NCBI GenBank assembly: GCA_003427395.1
Contig: BFEA01000455.1
Span: forward strand, 668,571 to 703,175
Source of the DNA: Chara braunii
Lineage: Eukaryota; Streptophyta; Charophyceae; Charales; Characeae
Reading direction: 5' to 3'
Length of the DNA: 34,605 nucleotides
Below the pieces are notes generated by a model. It worked only from the letters and a program-made list of their open reading frames with translations, ran no database searches and was not told the origin of the DNA. Both the position numbers and the translations under genes were made by a program. Positions 9,422 through 19,426 of this stretch are shown in pieces (the stretch's first letter is position 1; every line of letters starts with the position of its first letter).

Positions 9422-11019
9422 TTTTGACTGACCCGGGTCTGGCATGTAAGGGCAGTCCTTTAAAAAGTGTTGTCCCTCACATCTCAGGCAGACCCCTCTC
9501 TCCTTCCTTCTTCTCCACACTCCCTCCTGGATCTTGAGGTCATGCCAGGGGAGAGTGGAGGGATTGAGCGGGTCAGCTGGAATACAGACGTCTTTTGGCA
9601 AATTCGGGCGCTGGGAGGAGGAAGGCCGACGTCCCTTGTCCTTCCCCTTTGCACTGGCTGAGGCTGTGGTGGGGGAAAATCTCTTCTGCTGCTGCAGAAC
9701 CCCGAGAATAGCATGAGTCAGGGCCGCTGCAACATCTGTTTCAGCAGCTGATCCAGTCCAGCTGATGGTGTATCAGCCTGGGAATCTGAATCAGAAGCTG
9801 ATGCAGACCCTGCATGCGCAAAGGCTGCCTATTCCTTTCTACCACCATGAGGGAAGGCACCTTTCCTCCTGTCAGAGGAGGGGGCCTGAACATGAAGTTT
9901 TGCCTCCATGTCCAGGGCTGCACGGCTGAAGGATCTCCAATCCTTGTGCCCAGCGCTGTACAATGCAACGGAAAACTTCTCAGGGGCTGCCCTGCAGAAG
10001 TTTGTTAGTAGGTCATCTGCGGACATGACCAAACCTGGGGTGGAAGTTAATTGCTTGAACTCTGCAAACAAAGATTGCAGGGATCCGCTGTAACGCTGCT
10101 GCCCCAGGCGAGCAATCTTGTCAGCAGCTTTGCGGGCCTGCTCCTTGTCTGCGAAGCGGTCTTCCAGAGCCTGCAAAAGACTGTCCACTCCCATTCCCAA
10201 AGCCCAATCCTCCATGGATTTCTGCTGAGCGCTGGAGATAGAAGTAACCCACTTTTGAGCAGGCCCCTCTAGCGGCCCCAGAACCGTTGCCACCTCGGTC
10301 TGTTCTGGGCATATAAAGCCCCTCAAGTAGACTTTGGTCCCTGCAGCCCAGTCCCCAACATAAGTCTTGGGGTCATCCCCTTTGAATTTGTTGGGGGCAG
10401 GGATCTTGGGACCTCTTTGATCCCCTGCTACAACAGATGAAAAGGTGGGCTTGGCTGTGGCTTTTTGGGAAGGAGGTGGTGAAGGGGAAGATGGGCGTGA
10501 ACCAGAGGGGGTTGAAGGAGGAAAAGAGGAAGGTTTCACTGAGAGAGGAGGAGACTGGGGAACAATCAGTTTGGCGGTTGTCAGCTTAGCAGTCAGATTC
10601 TGAATTGCATTCAGTATCTTAGACTGTTGAGCTGCCAGGTCGTCCACCCTGCATTCCAGGCGACCGATGCAATCATCCCAGTTAGTGAAATAAGAACTGG
10701 TGGCCTTGTGCTCCAAAAGGGCCCACTCCGCCAGATTCTTATTCACCTGGGAGCAGCGGTCATCTATCAAAACCTTAGCTAGCTGCTCCAACAGGTACTC
10801 CCTTTTGGAGGTATCTGTTGCAGCCTCTAGCTCAGCTGCCTCCTGTCTCTCCAATTCTGCAAGCAGGGCCTGCCCCTGCTGCAGTCTTTCCTATAGCTCC
10901 TTCTTCTTCTGCTGAGTAGCAGTTAGAGGAGTAGTAGGGGTGGAGGTAGGTGGTTCTTGCCCTTCTACCTTCATCACCACTTCTACCTGTGGCTGTTGCT
11001 GAGCACCCTGTTCCGCCAT
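9416..11019 (-). pseudogene. gag: Element B gag
   Basis: Gag is the structural protein of the virus-like particle. ATG at 11019-11017 (MAEQGAQ) opens the frame used by the long ORF below it. TAG at 10893-10891 interrupts it after KKKEL. A glutamine-rich and probably coiled N-terminus leads to a proline/serine-rich linker and a capsid-like region (NKFKGD through FSRAALDMEAKL), which resembles element C's FSKKALDLEATL. Further damage: TAG at 9831-9829 and a one-base frameshift near 9750. The last segment holds a zinc knuckle, CLRCEGQHFLKDC, which is one residue short of CX2CX4HX4C. Gag ends at TGA 9418-9416, immediately after the slippery heptamer. Confidence 0.87.
9419..9425 (-). promoter_or_regulatory. 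-1 frameshift slippery site A_AAA_AAC, gag/pol of B
   Basis: In the gag frame the codons read TCA AAA AAC TGA, so the heptamer is in the phase required for a -1 slip, and the stop follows at once. The -1 frame is the pol frame and is open downstream for about 360 bases. A complementary pair of 11-base arms (9421-9411 and 9346-9336) could form a stimulatory stem. A_AAA_AAC is a classical retroviral slip sequence. Confidence 0.85.
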
Positions 11020-11443
11020 TTTCCGCTTTCAAATCAACAATAAATCATGGACACGCAGAGGAGTATGCAATGATTTTCAATTTTCTGCAGACATTCAGAA
11101 TCGCTGTTGCCTCAGACACAGAGGTAGGTGGGTGAATAGGCAACAAACGGTTTGGGTTAGAATGGTTTCCCTCGGGTCAGGTGTCAGACAAACTGATAGT
11201 CCAGTAAAATCATTCACACGATTTCCTTTTACTGACCCTGCACCACACTGGAGTTAGTAGACACAATCCACTACTCTTCCAGAGAAACACTAGATTTCCA
11301 GCGCCCACTAGAAAACAAAAGTAGTCAGTGAGAATGACAAAACATGGCAAGTACAAACAAGAAGGATCAAACAAGCAGAGCGATTCAGTCACAGACCCTC
11401 AATCCCAACTCGGACTCCAATTTTGGCCCTGATGACTCTGGCG

Positions 11444-11463
11444 GCCATACCCTAGGGTATGGC
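11444..11463. repeat. 20-bp perfect palindrome in B leader
   Basis: GCCATACCCTAGGGTATGGC equals its own reverse complement, centred on CCTAGG. As RNA it could act in dimerisation, as in retroviral leaders, but that role is inference. Confidence 0.8.
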
Positions 11464-11469
11464 GAAGTA

Positions 11470-11498
11470 CAGTATTCACTGTTTCCAGTGGAATACTG
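11470..11498. repeat. Stem-loop in B leader
   Basis: CAGTATTCACTG and CAGTGGAATACTG are complementary apart from one bulged base, around a loop of about 4 nt. It lies seven bases from the palindrome. Confidence 0.7.
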
Positions 11499-12540
11499 CA
11501 AATCCAATCAAACGCTTCTGCATTATTGCCTATTTTTGGATTGCGATTGACTGACAACTGACAGAATTGAATTCTGACGGACAGAATTGAAGTTATGACT
11601 GACCCTAGGTAGCACAAGCTATAATTAGACTCAGCGCAAAACTACAATTCACAGCATCACTACTTTTCCAGTACAAAATTCACAGTCCGAGCATCCCAAA
11701 TCAAGCGCAATACAGTAAGGCAGTCACAAAACAATTTTGGATGCAAAAGAGTCAACAGAGGGTTAGAAATGAGCAGAGAAAGGTAGGGGAGAGATGGCTA
11801 TGGCTGTCATGCAGTCTGCGATTTTCACATCCAGTCACTGACAGACAGATAGACCATAACTACTAATTAATCCAACCCTATCTGAATCGCTATACAGGGG
11901 TGTGCATGGAACGGACTCACTTTCAGAGTTTCTCACAGAGCTGGGTGAAGATCTGGCTATGGCAGACTGAAACCCTCATCTCGCCAGTTTCTCCCAGAGC
12001 TTCCTCCTCTTTGTCCCACGCACAAAACCACTTCAAACTTGTTGATCCTCTTCAGGATCTTGAGGCGCTGCAACCCTTGCTGTCAGATTCCCTGAATCTG
12101 ACCCTGTGGCACTCAGAAGCCAACATAAAATTATCTCGCCACAGGTCCCCTCAGCCGCTGATACTATATATAGCCCCAGAGGGGGTTATTTTCACTTGAG
12201 ATTGACATTGACAATCTCCCTCAGTGTTGCTCAGGGATGAGACCGCTCAGTGATCCCTGAAGACCTCAGGGGTAATTCGCCACTCTGAGGCACTTCGCTA
12301 ACCTGCCCTCAGGGTTGGCTATGGCAAATTAACCCTGTTCTCGCCACTTTCTGACAAACGCCCTGACAGCCTCAGTGCGCTTGCTCAGTACAAACACTGA
12401 ACTCCGGATTTTGCCGCTTGAAATTTTCTTTCCTGCTGACTCAGTACTGGGGAAGATGAATCGCCATGAACCTTCTCGCCAATAGTTCGCCAAATGAAGA
12501 AGATGCCTCAATTGTACTCAACCCTCAATGCTCCAATTCC

Positions 12541-12558
12541 AATCCCGCTCCAATACCA
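12541..12558 (-). other. Element B primer binding site (tRNA-iMet-like)
   Basis: On the minus strand TGGTATTGGAGCGGGATT starts two bases after the LTR ends in CA. TGGTAT is the signature of priming by initiator methionine tRNA in plant LTR elements. Elements C and D have TGGTATCGGAGC at the same place, so B's copy carries at least one substitution. Confidence 0.78.
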
Positions 12559-12560
12559 AC

Positions 12561-13570
12561 TGTTATGAACTTGGTTGTCTGACGATTTTTACCGCCACTC
12601 ACACACAGACAGTCTCATACACGCCCATACATGCATAAGAGAAGGGGGAGAGGAGACAGAGTCCAACTGTACACAGACCAGAGTAAACAGCGAAAGTTCA
12701 GCCATGCACAGATGGGGAGAGGACACTGCGTATTTCTCACTCTCTGACAAACTCCCAACAACCAATCACAAGAAGAAACCTGCGAGGATAACAATTGGAA
12801 TTCACACTGATGAAGAGCCAATTAAAACCAGATATCGTTACAGAGTTTGTTCCAGTATCTCGCTAGACTCAGAACCCCACACTCCACTCTCTACCCTACA
12901 CCCCGTTAGTAGCGCACAACCGAAACAGCCTCCCAGAGGCCAGCGCCGACCACCCTGATGAAGAACAGATCCTGCGATGGAGTCTTCACTGCCGATGGAC
13001 AACTCTGATGAAGAAACAGGCAGCTATGGCTGCCGCCACCCACAAACACTCAGTGAGGACCCTCGAGGTAGCCCGACCAGACGCAGATACCCTCAGGGGT
13101 AGATGCGCTGAGGGTGCCCCAGCTCCGACAACCTTCAGAAGGCCGGCTATGGTTGCCGTCCACAGCAAGGGTCTCAGGATGCCGCCTGTAGACAATTGCC
13201 ACCGCCAACTTGCTTGGCTTCTCCAAACGCTGCTTCGTGAAAAATGAACAGCCAAAAGTCCTACACGGTCCTACCTCAACCTACTTGTAGATTCTACACT
13301 ACCCTAGCCTAGGACCTACCGGTACCGTTTCAGTTAGGGCTTGCTCGGCCTCTACGAAATCAGTCCTACTGCTGCACTTAGGGCTCAACGCCAATTAGGG
13401 CCGGTAACTACTCAGCCCCTACTGCTGTTAATTCAGGCTATTTTCAGAACAGCGGGTGGCCCTCAGTGTGGACAAAAAAAAAAAAAAACAGCAAAGCACA
13501 CATCAAACACCGCAGTACCCTGTACAGCCTCGCAGTCAGTCTCGACAGTTGAAATAAGCAAGTCATTGCA
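12561..13570 (-). repeat. Element B 5' LTR (about 1010 bp)
   Basis: On the minus strand it runs from TGCAATGAC (13570) to ...GTTCATAACA (12561), bounded by TG and CA. The outer 166 bp match the 3' LTR stub and the inner end abuts the PBS. The remainder has no second copy in the window, so its internal structure is unverified. Only short, unconvincing ORFs are present. Confidence 0.78.
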
Positions 13571-14001
13571 CAGGCCCTGCGCCCAGGCCTGAGACTACAG
13601 TTGAGGGCCTGGGCCCGTTACAGTTGGGCACGACTTGAGTCTCCGGACGTGGGCTGTTTGCTGCATCTGTGCAGGGCTCCCCGACAGGTGCGCCGACAGT
13701 ACTGCTTTTGCAAAGGCCGATGGCCTGCTTCCAATGTATCGGCCCTGCTTTGTGTGTATGTGCCCAGGCGCAATTGTCAAAGCCTAGGCCAACTGTATGA
13801 CGCAGCTTTGTGAGGCTCACGCATCTACCCAACCAACTGGTGTGCTGCGAGAGCCTGAATACCCACATATGGAAATGTCGAATTTTGCCTCTGACGAATA
13901 TTTTGGCCCGCCTTCACTTAGGGCGGGCACTCGGCTTGCTGGGGGCCTTAGCCCAGATCATGTGATGTCTGATAGGGCCCCTTGAGGGCTTGTTCCTCAC
14001 A
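13571..14001 (-). repeat. Element C 3' LTR, first 431 bp
   Basis: This aligns with 21405-21836. It starts TGTGAGGAAC on the minus strand right after a purine-rich AAGCGGGATGGAA. Its inner edge at 13571 is the insertion point of element B. The missing remainder, about 670 bp, is not found on the far side of B. Confidence 0.88.
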
Positions 14002-14039
14002 TTCCATCCCGCTTAGCTTCGAAAGTCCGCTGAGATGCT

Positions 14040-17000
14040 TCATGCTGCTGCCTTCCCCTTCAGTTTCTTCTCATAATCTGCCACGGTATGAGGAGCTGTC
14101 TTGACAAGGTCCTCCTTTAAAATCCGTCAATCTTCCTTAGATCAGTATGATGCCTGAAATGTACTTTGTATTCCCTTGCAGGTTTAGGAGGTCTTCCCCT
14201 GCCAAGTGGCTTGGGAACAGGCGTGTCTTTGTGATCCAGGATATCGTCGACGTCCACATGGCCATCCATGATTGGGGGCAGCATAGATCTCCGTGATGGG
14301 AACTGTTCTGTCTCAGTGAAAGGTGCAAGATTGGAGGTGTGAAAAACAGGGTACGTGCCTAGGTGACCAGGGATACGAATGACGTATGAGGGACCATCCA
14401 AATCATTACCCACAATGTCTAAGACTTCCCAGGGACCGAAATACTGAGGCATTAGTTTCCTAGAGATGTCAAACTCATGTCCCAGCTCACTAGCCTTGAC
14501 CCAGACACGTTCCCCTACCTGAAATGTGGACTGTCGGCGATGCTTGTTCTTAGAAGCAATCATGGCTTCCTGATATTTCTTGATGTGTTCGACAGTCTCC
14601 TACAACAATTTCTCGTACTGGACACCAAATTCAATGGTTCCAGGAGTTGCATCAGGTCGGTTTTCAGGCAGAAGGAAGTCTAGAGCAGATTTAGGCTTCC
14701 ATCCCAGATGCAGCTGATTCGGAGTGACGCCGGTTATGCTATGTACAACATTGTTGTACAGACTGGCGATGAGAGGTAGTTTCTCATCCCAATCATCCTG
14801 GCTGGACTTGATGTAATGCCTCAACAGATGCTGCACCACTCGGTTCATCTGTTCAGCTTGCCCATTAGCTTCGGGATGATTCCCAGAAGTCATTTGAAGC
14901 TGGCTGCCCATCTGTTCAGTGGCCTTCTTCCACATCTCACTGGTAAACCGGACATCTCTATCACTAACAATGGTTTTTGGCAGTCCAAAGTCATGCACCC
15001 AGTTGCTCATGAACAACTTAATGACGTGCTCAATCCTGGCAGTCTCCGGCATGGCAATTAGTCTAGCATATTTAGTAAACCTATCCACTATGACGAAGAT
15101 GTGCCTCTTCCCATTCTTGCTGGTCACGAGAGTATCCATGAAGTCCATGGAGATACTCTGCACTGGGCCAGCAAGAATGGGTAGAGGCTTGAGTAATCCA
15201 AGCGGAGCTTGAGTCCGCGGCTTATCCCTGTGCGTACTTCTTTGCATCGTCCAGCATGTTAGGCCACCAAAATCGTTGGACTAAATTAGCACTAGTCTTC
15301 TTGTAGCCGAAATGCCCCATTGCGTCGTGGCACTCACCTAAAAATAAACTACGCAAAATCTCCTTAGATGGAACAACTGACCTCTTAAACCCTGCCTTTT
15401 CAAGAAAGAGTAACCCATCCACCATCACAAACTCGTCAGTGGTGGCCTTGTCTTTGGCGTGCAGCTTGTTGATGATGTCCATCATAATGGGATCTTCCTT
15501 GTAGGCTTCCCCCAAAGATCGAGTCACGTCCTCAGATAAGCCAAACTCATTAAATCAGCGCACCTAGGTAATTTGCCCTTCTACACAACGCATCTGCAAC
15601 CTTGTTGTACTCTCCCTTCACATAGTTTAGTTTGAAGTCATACTGATCTATGACTTCAATCCAACGTTTGAGTGCATTCGAGAGAACTGGGTGGGTCTTG
15701 ATCAACTTGAGGGTTTGATGGTCAGTTCTCAAGTAGAAGAACCTCCCTAACAGATAGTGCCTCCAGTGGACAAGTGCCTTATAGAGAGCGTAGAGTTCCC
15801 TCTCGTAGGTGGACTTTGCCAACTTCTTTGATGGCATCTTTTTGCTCATGTACTCGACCGGTCTCAACCTTTTCCCTTCTTGCTGAGCCAGCACTGCGCC
15901 AATGTCGTATTGGCTTGCGTCAGTGGTTACAACAAATGGCCTTTGCGGGTCGGGTACCATGAGAACCTCATGGTGCGTGAGAGCATGCTTCAAACGCTTG
16001 AAAGTTGCCTCACACTTGTCGGTCCATTCCCATGGTGTGTCAAGTCGAGTTAGATCAGTCAAGGGAGATGCGATCGTACTATAATTATTTACGAAGTTGC
16101 GGTAATAACCAAACATTCCCAAGAATGATCTGACCTCAGTCACAGATTGGGGTCGTGGCCAGTCACGTATGCTAGCCACCTTTGCATCTTCGGGCCTAAT
16201 TCCATCCGTGGATACTTCATGACCCAAGTACAAGATTCGAGTGCGACCGAACTCACATTTCTTTGCGTTTATCTTATACTTGTGCTGTCGGAGGAGTGAA
16301 AGTATTTTGTCTACATGTTGAGCATGCTCCTCGACAGTTCTACTAAAGATAAGTATATCGTCGAGGTACACGGCAACGAACTTATCTAAGTAGTCATGGA
16401 AGATCCTATTCATGGCGTGCTGGAATGTACCCGGCGCATTGCAAAGGCCAAAGGGCATCACCACAAACTCGTACAGACCGTACCTGGTCTGGAATGCATT
16501 TTTGTGCTGGTCCTCAAGTCTTATGGCAATATGATGGTAGCCGGATTTTAAGTCTATCTTGGTATAGTACTTACACCCCTGCACCCTATCCAATAGGTCG
16601 TCGATGTGTGGTAGAGGCTCTACGTTCTTACTGGTGATGGCATTGAGGCCTCTATAATCAATGCACATCCTTAGTGTTCCCCCTTTCTTTGGAACAAATA
16701 AAACTACTGAGCCAAAAGGGGAGGTGCTAGGCCGAATCCACCCCTTCTCTGTGAGCTCTTTAAGTTGTCGCTGAAGCTCGTCCAACTCGGCCGGAGCCAT
16801 CCTATAGATTCTTCCCTTAGGTGTCTTGCTACCTGGGATGATCTTTATGGCATGCACAACCTCCCTGTCTACGACTCTTGTAGGCTCCTCAAACAGATCA
16901 AGGTACTTAGCGACGATTGTCTTTATCTTTGGGGGTGTTTTAACGACCTCCCATTTTGCAGAGACATAGACTAAGTACATTCCTTCCTCTTGGTTCTGTT

Positions 17001-17697
17001 TATAATAGTTATAGAAGGCTAATGCGCATAAGCACCCATAGGAGTCTATTAACCTACTGGCTTTATACTTAGCCAGTCTAATGGTGCTCCCATTAGGCAA
17101 CTCGTGTTTCAACACCTTCTTGTCCCAATCAAATTGGGGCTTGGCAACCTCGAGGTAGTACATGCCCAACAACATGTCAAAGAGCAGATCGTCGCTCACC
17201 AGGAATGATATCTTATGATTTAACTCTCCTCCTGGGTAGGAGAAAGTGCAGACTACATCTTTAACCTAGTCCTCCACCATCATGCGCTCTTTGTTGCCCA
17301 AAGTAGATGCTACCGGTCTACTAAGGCGCTGCACCTGGTCTTCTAGGCGCAGTCTCTCAACGCAGTCGCGACTTATGAAGTTTCACATGGAGCCAATGTC
17401 TACGAAAGCGCCACACTTGCGACCACCCACACCAACTTCCACAACGAAGTGCTCCCCTCTAGGACCTCTACTTAGCGCCACCCAGGACTCACGAGGGTCC
17501 CTTGCCGACCACTCACCTTGAAGGTCCTCTAAGGCTTCAGACACATCCAACGTATAGAGTATAGTTGGGTCCGGATGTGTCTGCGGGGTGACTAAGGAGT
17601 CAATAGCTTCGGCCAACTTTTGAAACGGGGAGGGTACATCACCCACTTCAACGAGAGTAGAAGCAGCTACAACTTCCACCGACCCTAAGTGTTTCCC
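14040..17697 (-). pseudogene. pol: Element C pol: protease, RT, RNase H, integrase, chromodomain
   Basis: Pol opens in the -1 frame from the slip at 17697-17691. Protease: FVDIGSM (D-I-G-S) then TGA 17383. RT and RNase H lie in 17199-15550: [42 protein letters not shown]; RNase H TTDASQYDIGAVL, with D where B and D have G. Integrase: ECHDAMGHFG is present, but a deletion near 15235 removes the CXXC half of the zinc domain and shifts frame (KKYAQ joins directly to RDKPRT). Core acidic residues in SMDFMD, SDRDVRF and ANGQAEQ remain. The tail is a chromodomain-like YKVHFRHH...VADYEKKL. Other breaks: TAG 17266, an insertion near 15548, TAG 14600, and a frameshift near 14135 next to TGA 14127. Confidence 0.92.
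17691..17697 (-). promoter_or_regulatory. -1 frameshift slippery site G_GGA_AAC, gag/pol of C
   Basis: The gag codons are TCG GGA AAC ACT TAG, placing GGGAAAC in the correct phase two codons before the stop. The -1 frame is the protease/pol frame. The heptamer fits the X_XXY_YYZ rule. Downstream pairing is modest: GTAG/CTAC around CTGCTT, and AGGGT/ACCCT enclosing it. Confidence 0.82.
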
Positions 17698-18844
17698 GAG
17701 CTGGAGTTCGTATTGGCCCTAGACTGAGAAAAAGGATACCCACCCTTAGGAGGGATTGTCTGCATGACCTTCGGGTTCTTGCACTTAAACTGCGTATGGC
17801 CGTACTCGCCGCAGTGCAAGCACCTCGCGACCAACGGTTTCGCCACACTTCCTAATCCAAACCGGCCGTCACCCAAGCAGCTATTTTGTTTGGGTTGGCG
17901 GCTTGCCCCTGACTCCTCTGTTCATCGCCCTTGTCGCGGCCTCTTGCCTTAGTCTTAACTACGATGGCGAGGTTGCTACCCTTAACACTCTCCTCGCCGT
18001 CTAACTCTGAACCCTCCACAAGTTCAGAAACATCATCGATCTCAGTTTGGTTCCCTTCGGAATCAACCATCTTCAATCGACTACCCTTCTTCTTTCATTC
18101 CTGTGGAGACTTCTTCTTTCTCCCGTCCGTAGAAGGGGTCTGCGCACTACCCAGCGTAGCCTCTAAATCTAGGGCCTTTTTACTGAATGTCTCAAAGGTG
18201 TGATACTCACGCCGAGCCTCGCTGGCCAGTAAGTTCTTGATGTCTGTGGGAAGACATCTTAAGAACGTGGTCAATAAGACTTGTGGATTGTACTCCACTC
18301 CTGGGACGACAATCAGACGTTCTACGGTAGTGGTAAGCTCTCGCACTGACTTGTACTTCCTAGCATCAAGCTGCACCCTATCACCCATGTTATCACCTCC
18401 TTTGAGGCTACCAATTCATTTAGTCATCGAGTTGTTGAACCCTCCAAGTAGGATGGAACAGTTATCACCTCCTCCTCTACCAATGTCCTCTTTGCCCTCA
18501 CCCACACTGGCACCGTTCTCAACCATGTGTCAAGAGCCTCATCCTTTTTTTCTCCTGAGAAGGTTGGAGGTGGTTTTAGGGGGGTCTTGGGGTACCAAGG
18601 TGATTGTTGTCTCGCTGGCGGGACAGGGGTGTGATGTAGCTCCAGTCGCTGGACCAGAAGATGAAGAAGCAACAGTCTAAGATAGAGTTGTTGCTGACGT
18701 ACCGCTTGGTGATGTCCGGACTGAACGGCATAGGGGCCTGTCATCGCTGAGAATGGCAGCGATGGTAAAACTGTTGGCCTGATACCCGGCTTATGCATGG
18801 CGTTCAGGATCTGGTCTAAGGTGTCATGGATTGTATACAGTTTG

Positions 18845-18870
18845 CTGTCCATGTATGCGTACATGGACAG
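18845..18870. repeat. Perfect 11-bp hairpin inside C gag
   Basis: CTGTCCATGTA, loop TGCG, TACATGGACAG: the stem is perfect over 11 bp with a tetraloop. It lies in coding sequence (around SMYAYMDS), so it might be incidental to that codon pattern. Confidence 0.75.
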
Positions 18871-19426
18871 GATGCTCGCCTTAAAAATCTTTTCAGTATT
18901 ACTAAGGGTCGAGTAATCTAACCCCTCCAGTGCAGCTTTATCTGCCTCCCTACCCTCTAGTGTGACACTCCTGTCTCTAATCTCCTTCTCTCTCTTAGTA
19001 GCTTGTTTAAGCTCCTCCCTCTAGCCTTAAGCGAAACCTCTCTACTTGTTGGAGCTCCATCTGCTCCCGGGTGTGAGGAGGCGGCGAGCTGAACTGCGAA
19101 CCCGCCATCTGACTAGTGCCAGCTCCTGACGTATTGGAGATGGACTGTGAACTGGTTGCGTTGAGTGGCATACCAGTAGAGTTTGCAGCAAAGGTGGCTG
19201 AAGAAGTAGCCATTGCTACCGCACTAGCTGTTGCTGTTGCCAACGCTCGTTCAGCGGTCGCCGCTGCTTCTCTCACAATCTCTAGATTACGGGCCCTTGC
19301 TTCGGCCCTAAGCCTTCTCTCGTCTCCTGGTAGTAGAACCTGGAACACAACGGGTATCCTACCGGTCTCCCGTCGTGCCTGCCTCCTATCGTCAGTTGTC
19401 CCTTCAGCACCCTCTCATCCACTCAT

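Larger units (their letters stand above)
5770..9425 (-). pseudogene. pol: Element B pol: protease, RT, RNase H, integrase, chromodomain
   Basis: The frame opens through the -1 slip at 9425-9419 and runs to 5770. Protease: LLDCGATKNFIS near 9110 (D-C-G in place of D-S/T-G). RT: CIDYKGLNK, VDLKSGYHQ, MPFGLCNAPGTFQ and YLDD, all within 8402-8080. RNase H: TTDASQYGIGAVL and YEKELYAL. Integrase: zinc ligands intact (ECHDACGHFG, CELC), acidic residues in SIDFTD, SDRDPRF and ANGQAEV. The tail has a chromodomain-like YLVRFAFQ...VVLRYE before the stop. Breaks: TAG 9054, TGA 8862, TAG 8655, TAG 8652, TAA 8637, TAG 8514, a one-base frameshift near 7300 and TGA 6649. Motifs between the breaks are well kept, so decay is mostly point nonsense changes. 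Confidence 0.92.
11020..12540 (-). other. Element B 5' leader
   Basis: About 1.5 kb lies between the PBS and the gag ATG, with only short ORFs and no recognised product. It contains a 20-bp perfect palindrome (11444-11463), an adjacent stem-loop (11470-11498) and, near 12165-12175, a TATATATAG read on the minus strand. Confidence 0.7.
5572..13570 (-). mobile_element. Element B: Ty3/gypsy chromovirus, nearly full length
   Basis: Reading on the minus strand: 5' LTR (13570-12561), iMet-like PBS, a leader of about 1.5 kb, gag (11019-9416), pol in the -1 frame (to 5770), a G-rich tract and a stub of the 3' LTR (5736-5572). The outer edge at 13570 adjoins the interior of element C's 3' LTR, so B inserted into C. 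The 3' LTR stub differs from the matching part of the 5' LTR at about 13 of 165 positions by eye. B is inactive: it carries nine in-frame stops plus frameshifts in gag and pol. Confidence 0.9.
17685..19426 (-). pseudogene. gag: Element C gag
   Basis: ATG at 19426-19424 opens the frame, but TGA follows at codon 4 (19417-19415). Then come an alanine-rich coiled-looking N-terminus and a frameshift at 19007. The next segment (EELKQATK through MYAYMDSK) leads to the capsid-like PPPTFSGEKKDEALDTWL. TGA 18424 and a nearby frameshift separate this from ...TVERLIVVPGV and FSKKALDLEATL, similar to element B. TGA 18095 and another frameshift follow. The zinc knuckle CLHCGEYGHTQFKC is a perfect CX2CX4HX4C and packages RNA. 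Gag ends at TAG 17687-17685, six bases after the G_GGA_AAC heptamer. Confidence 0.87.

Noticed and set aside
12165-12175. TATATATAG in B leader as the element promoter
   Set aside because: It lies downstream of the PBS, outside the LTR, so it cannot be the LTR promoter; probably chance or a cryptic site.
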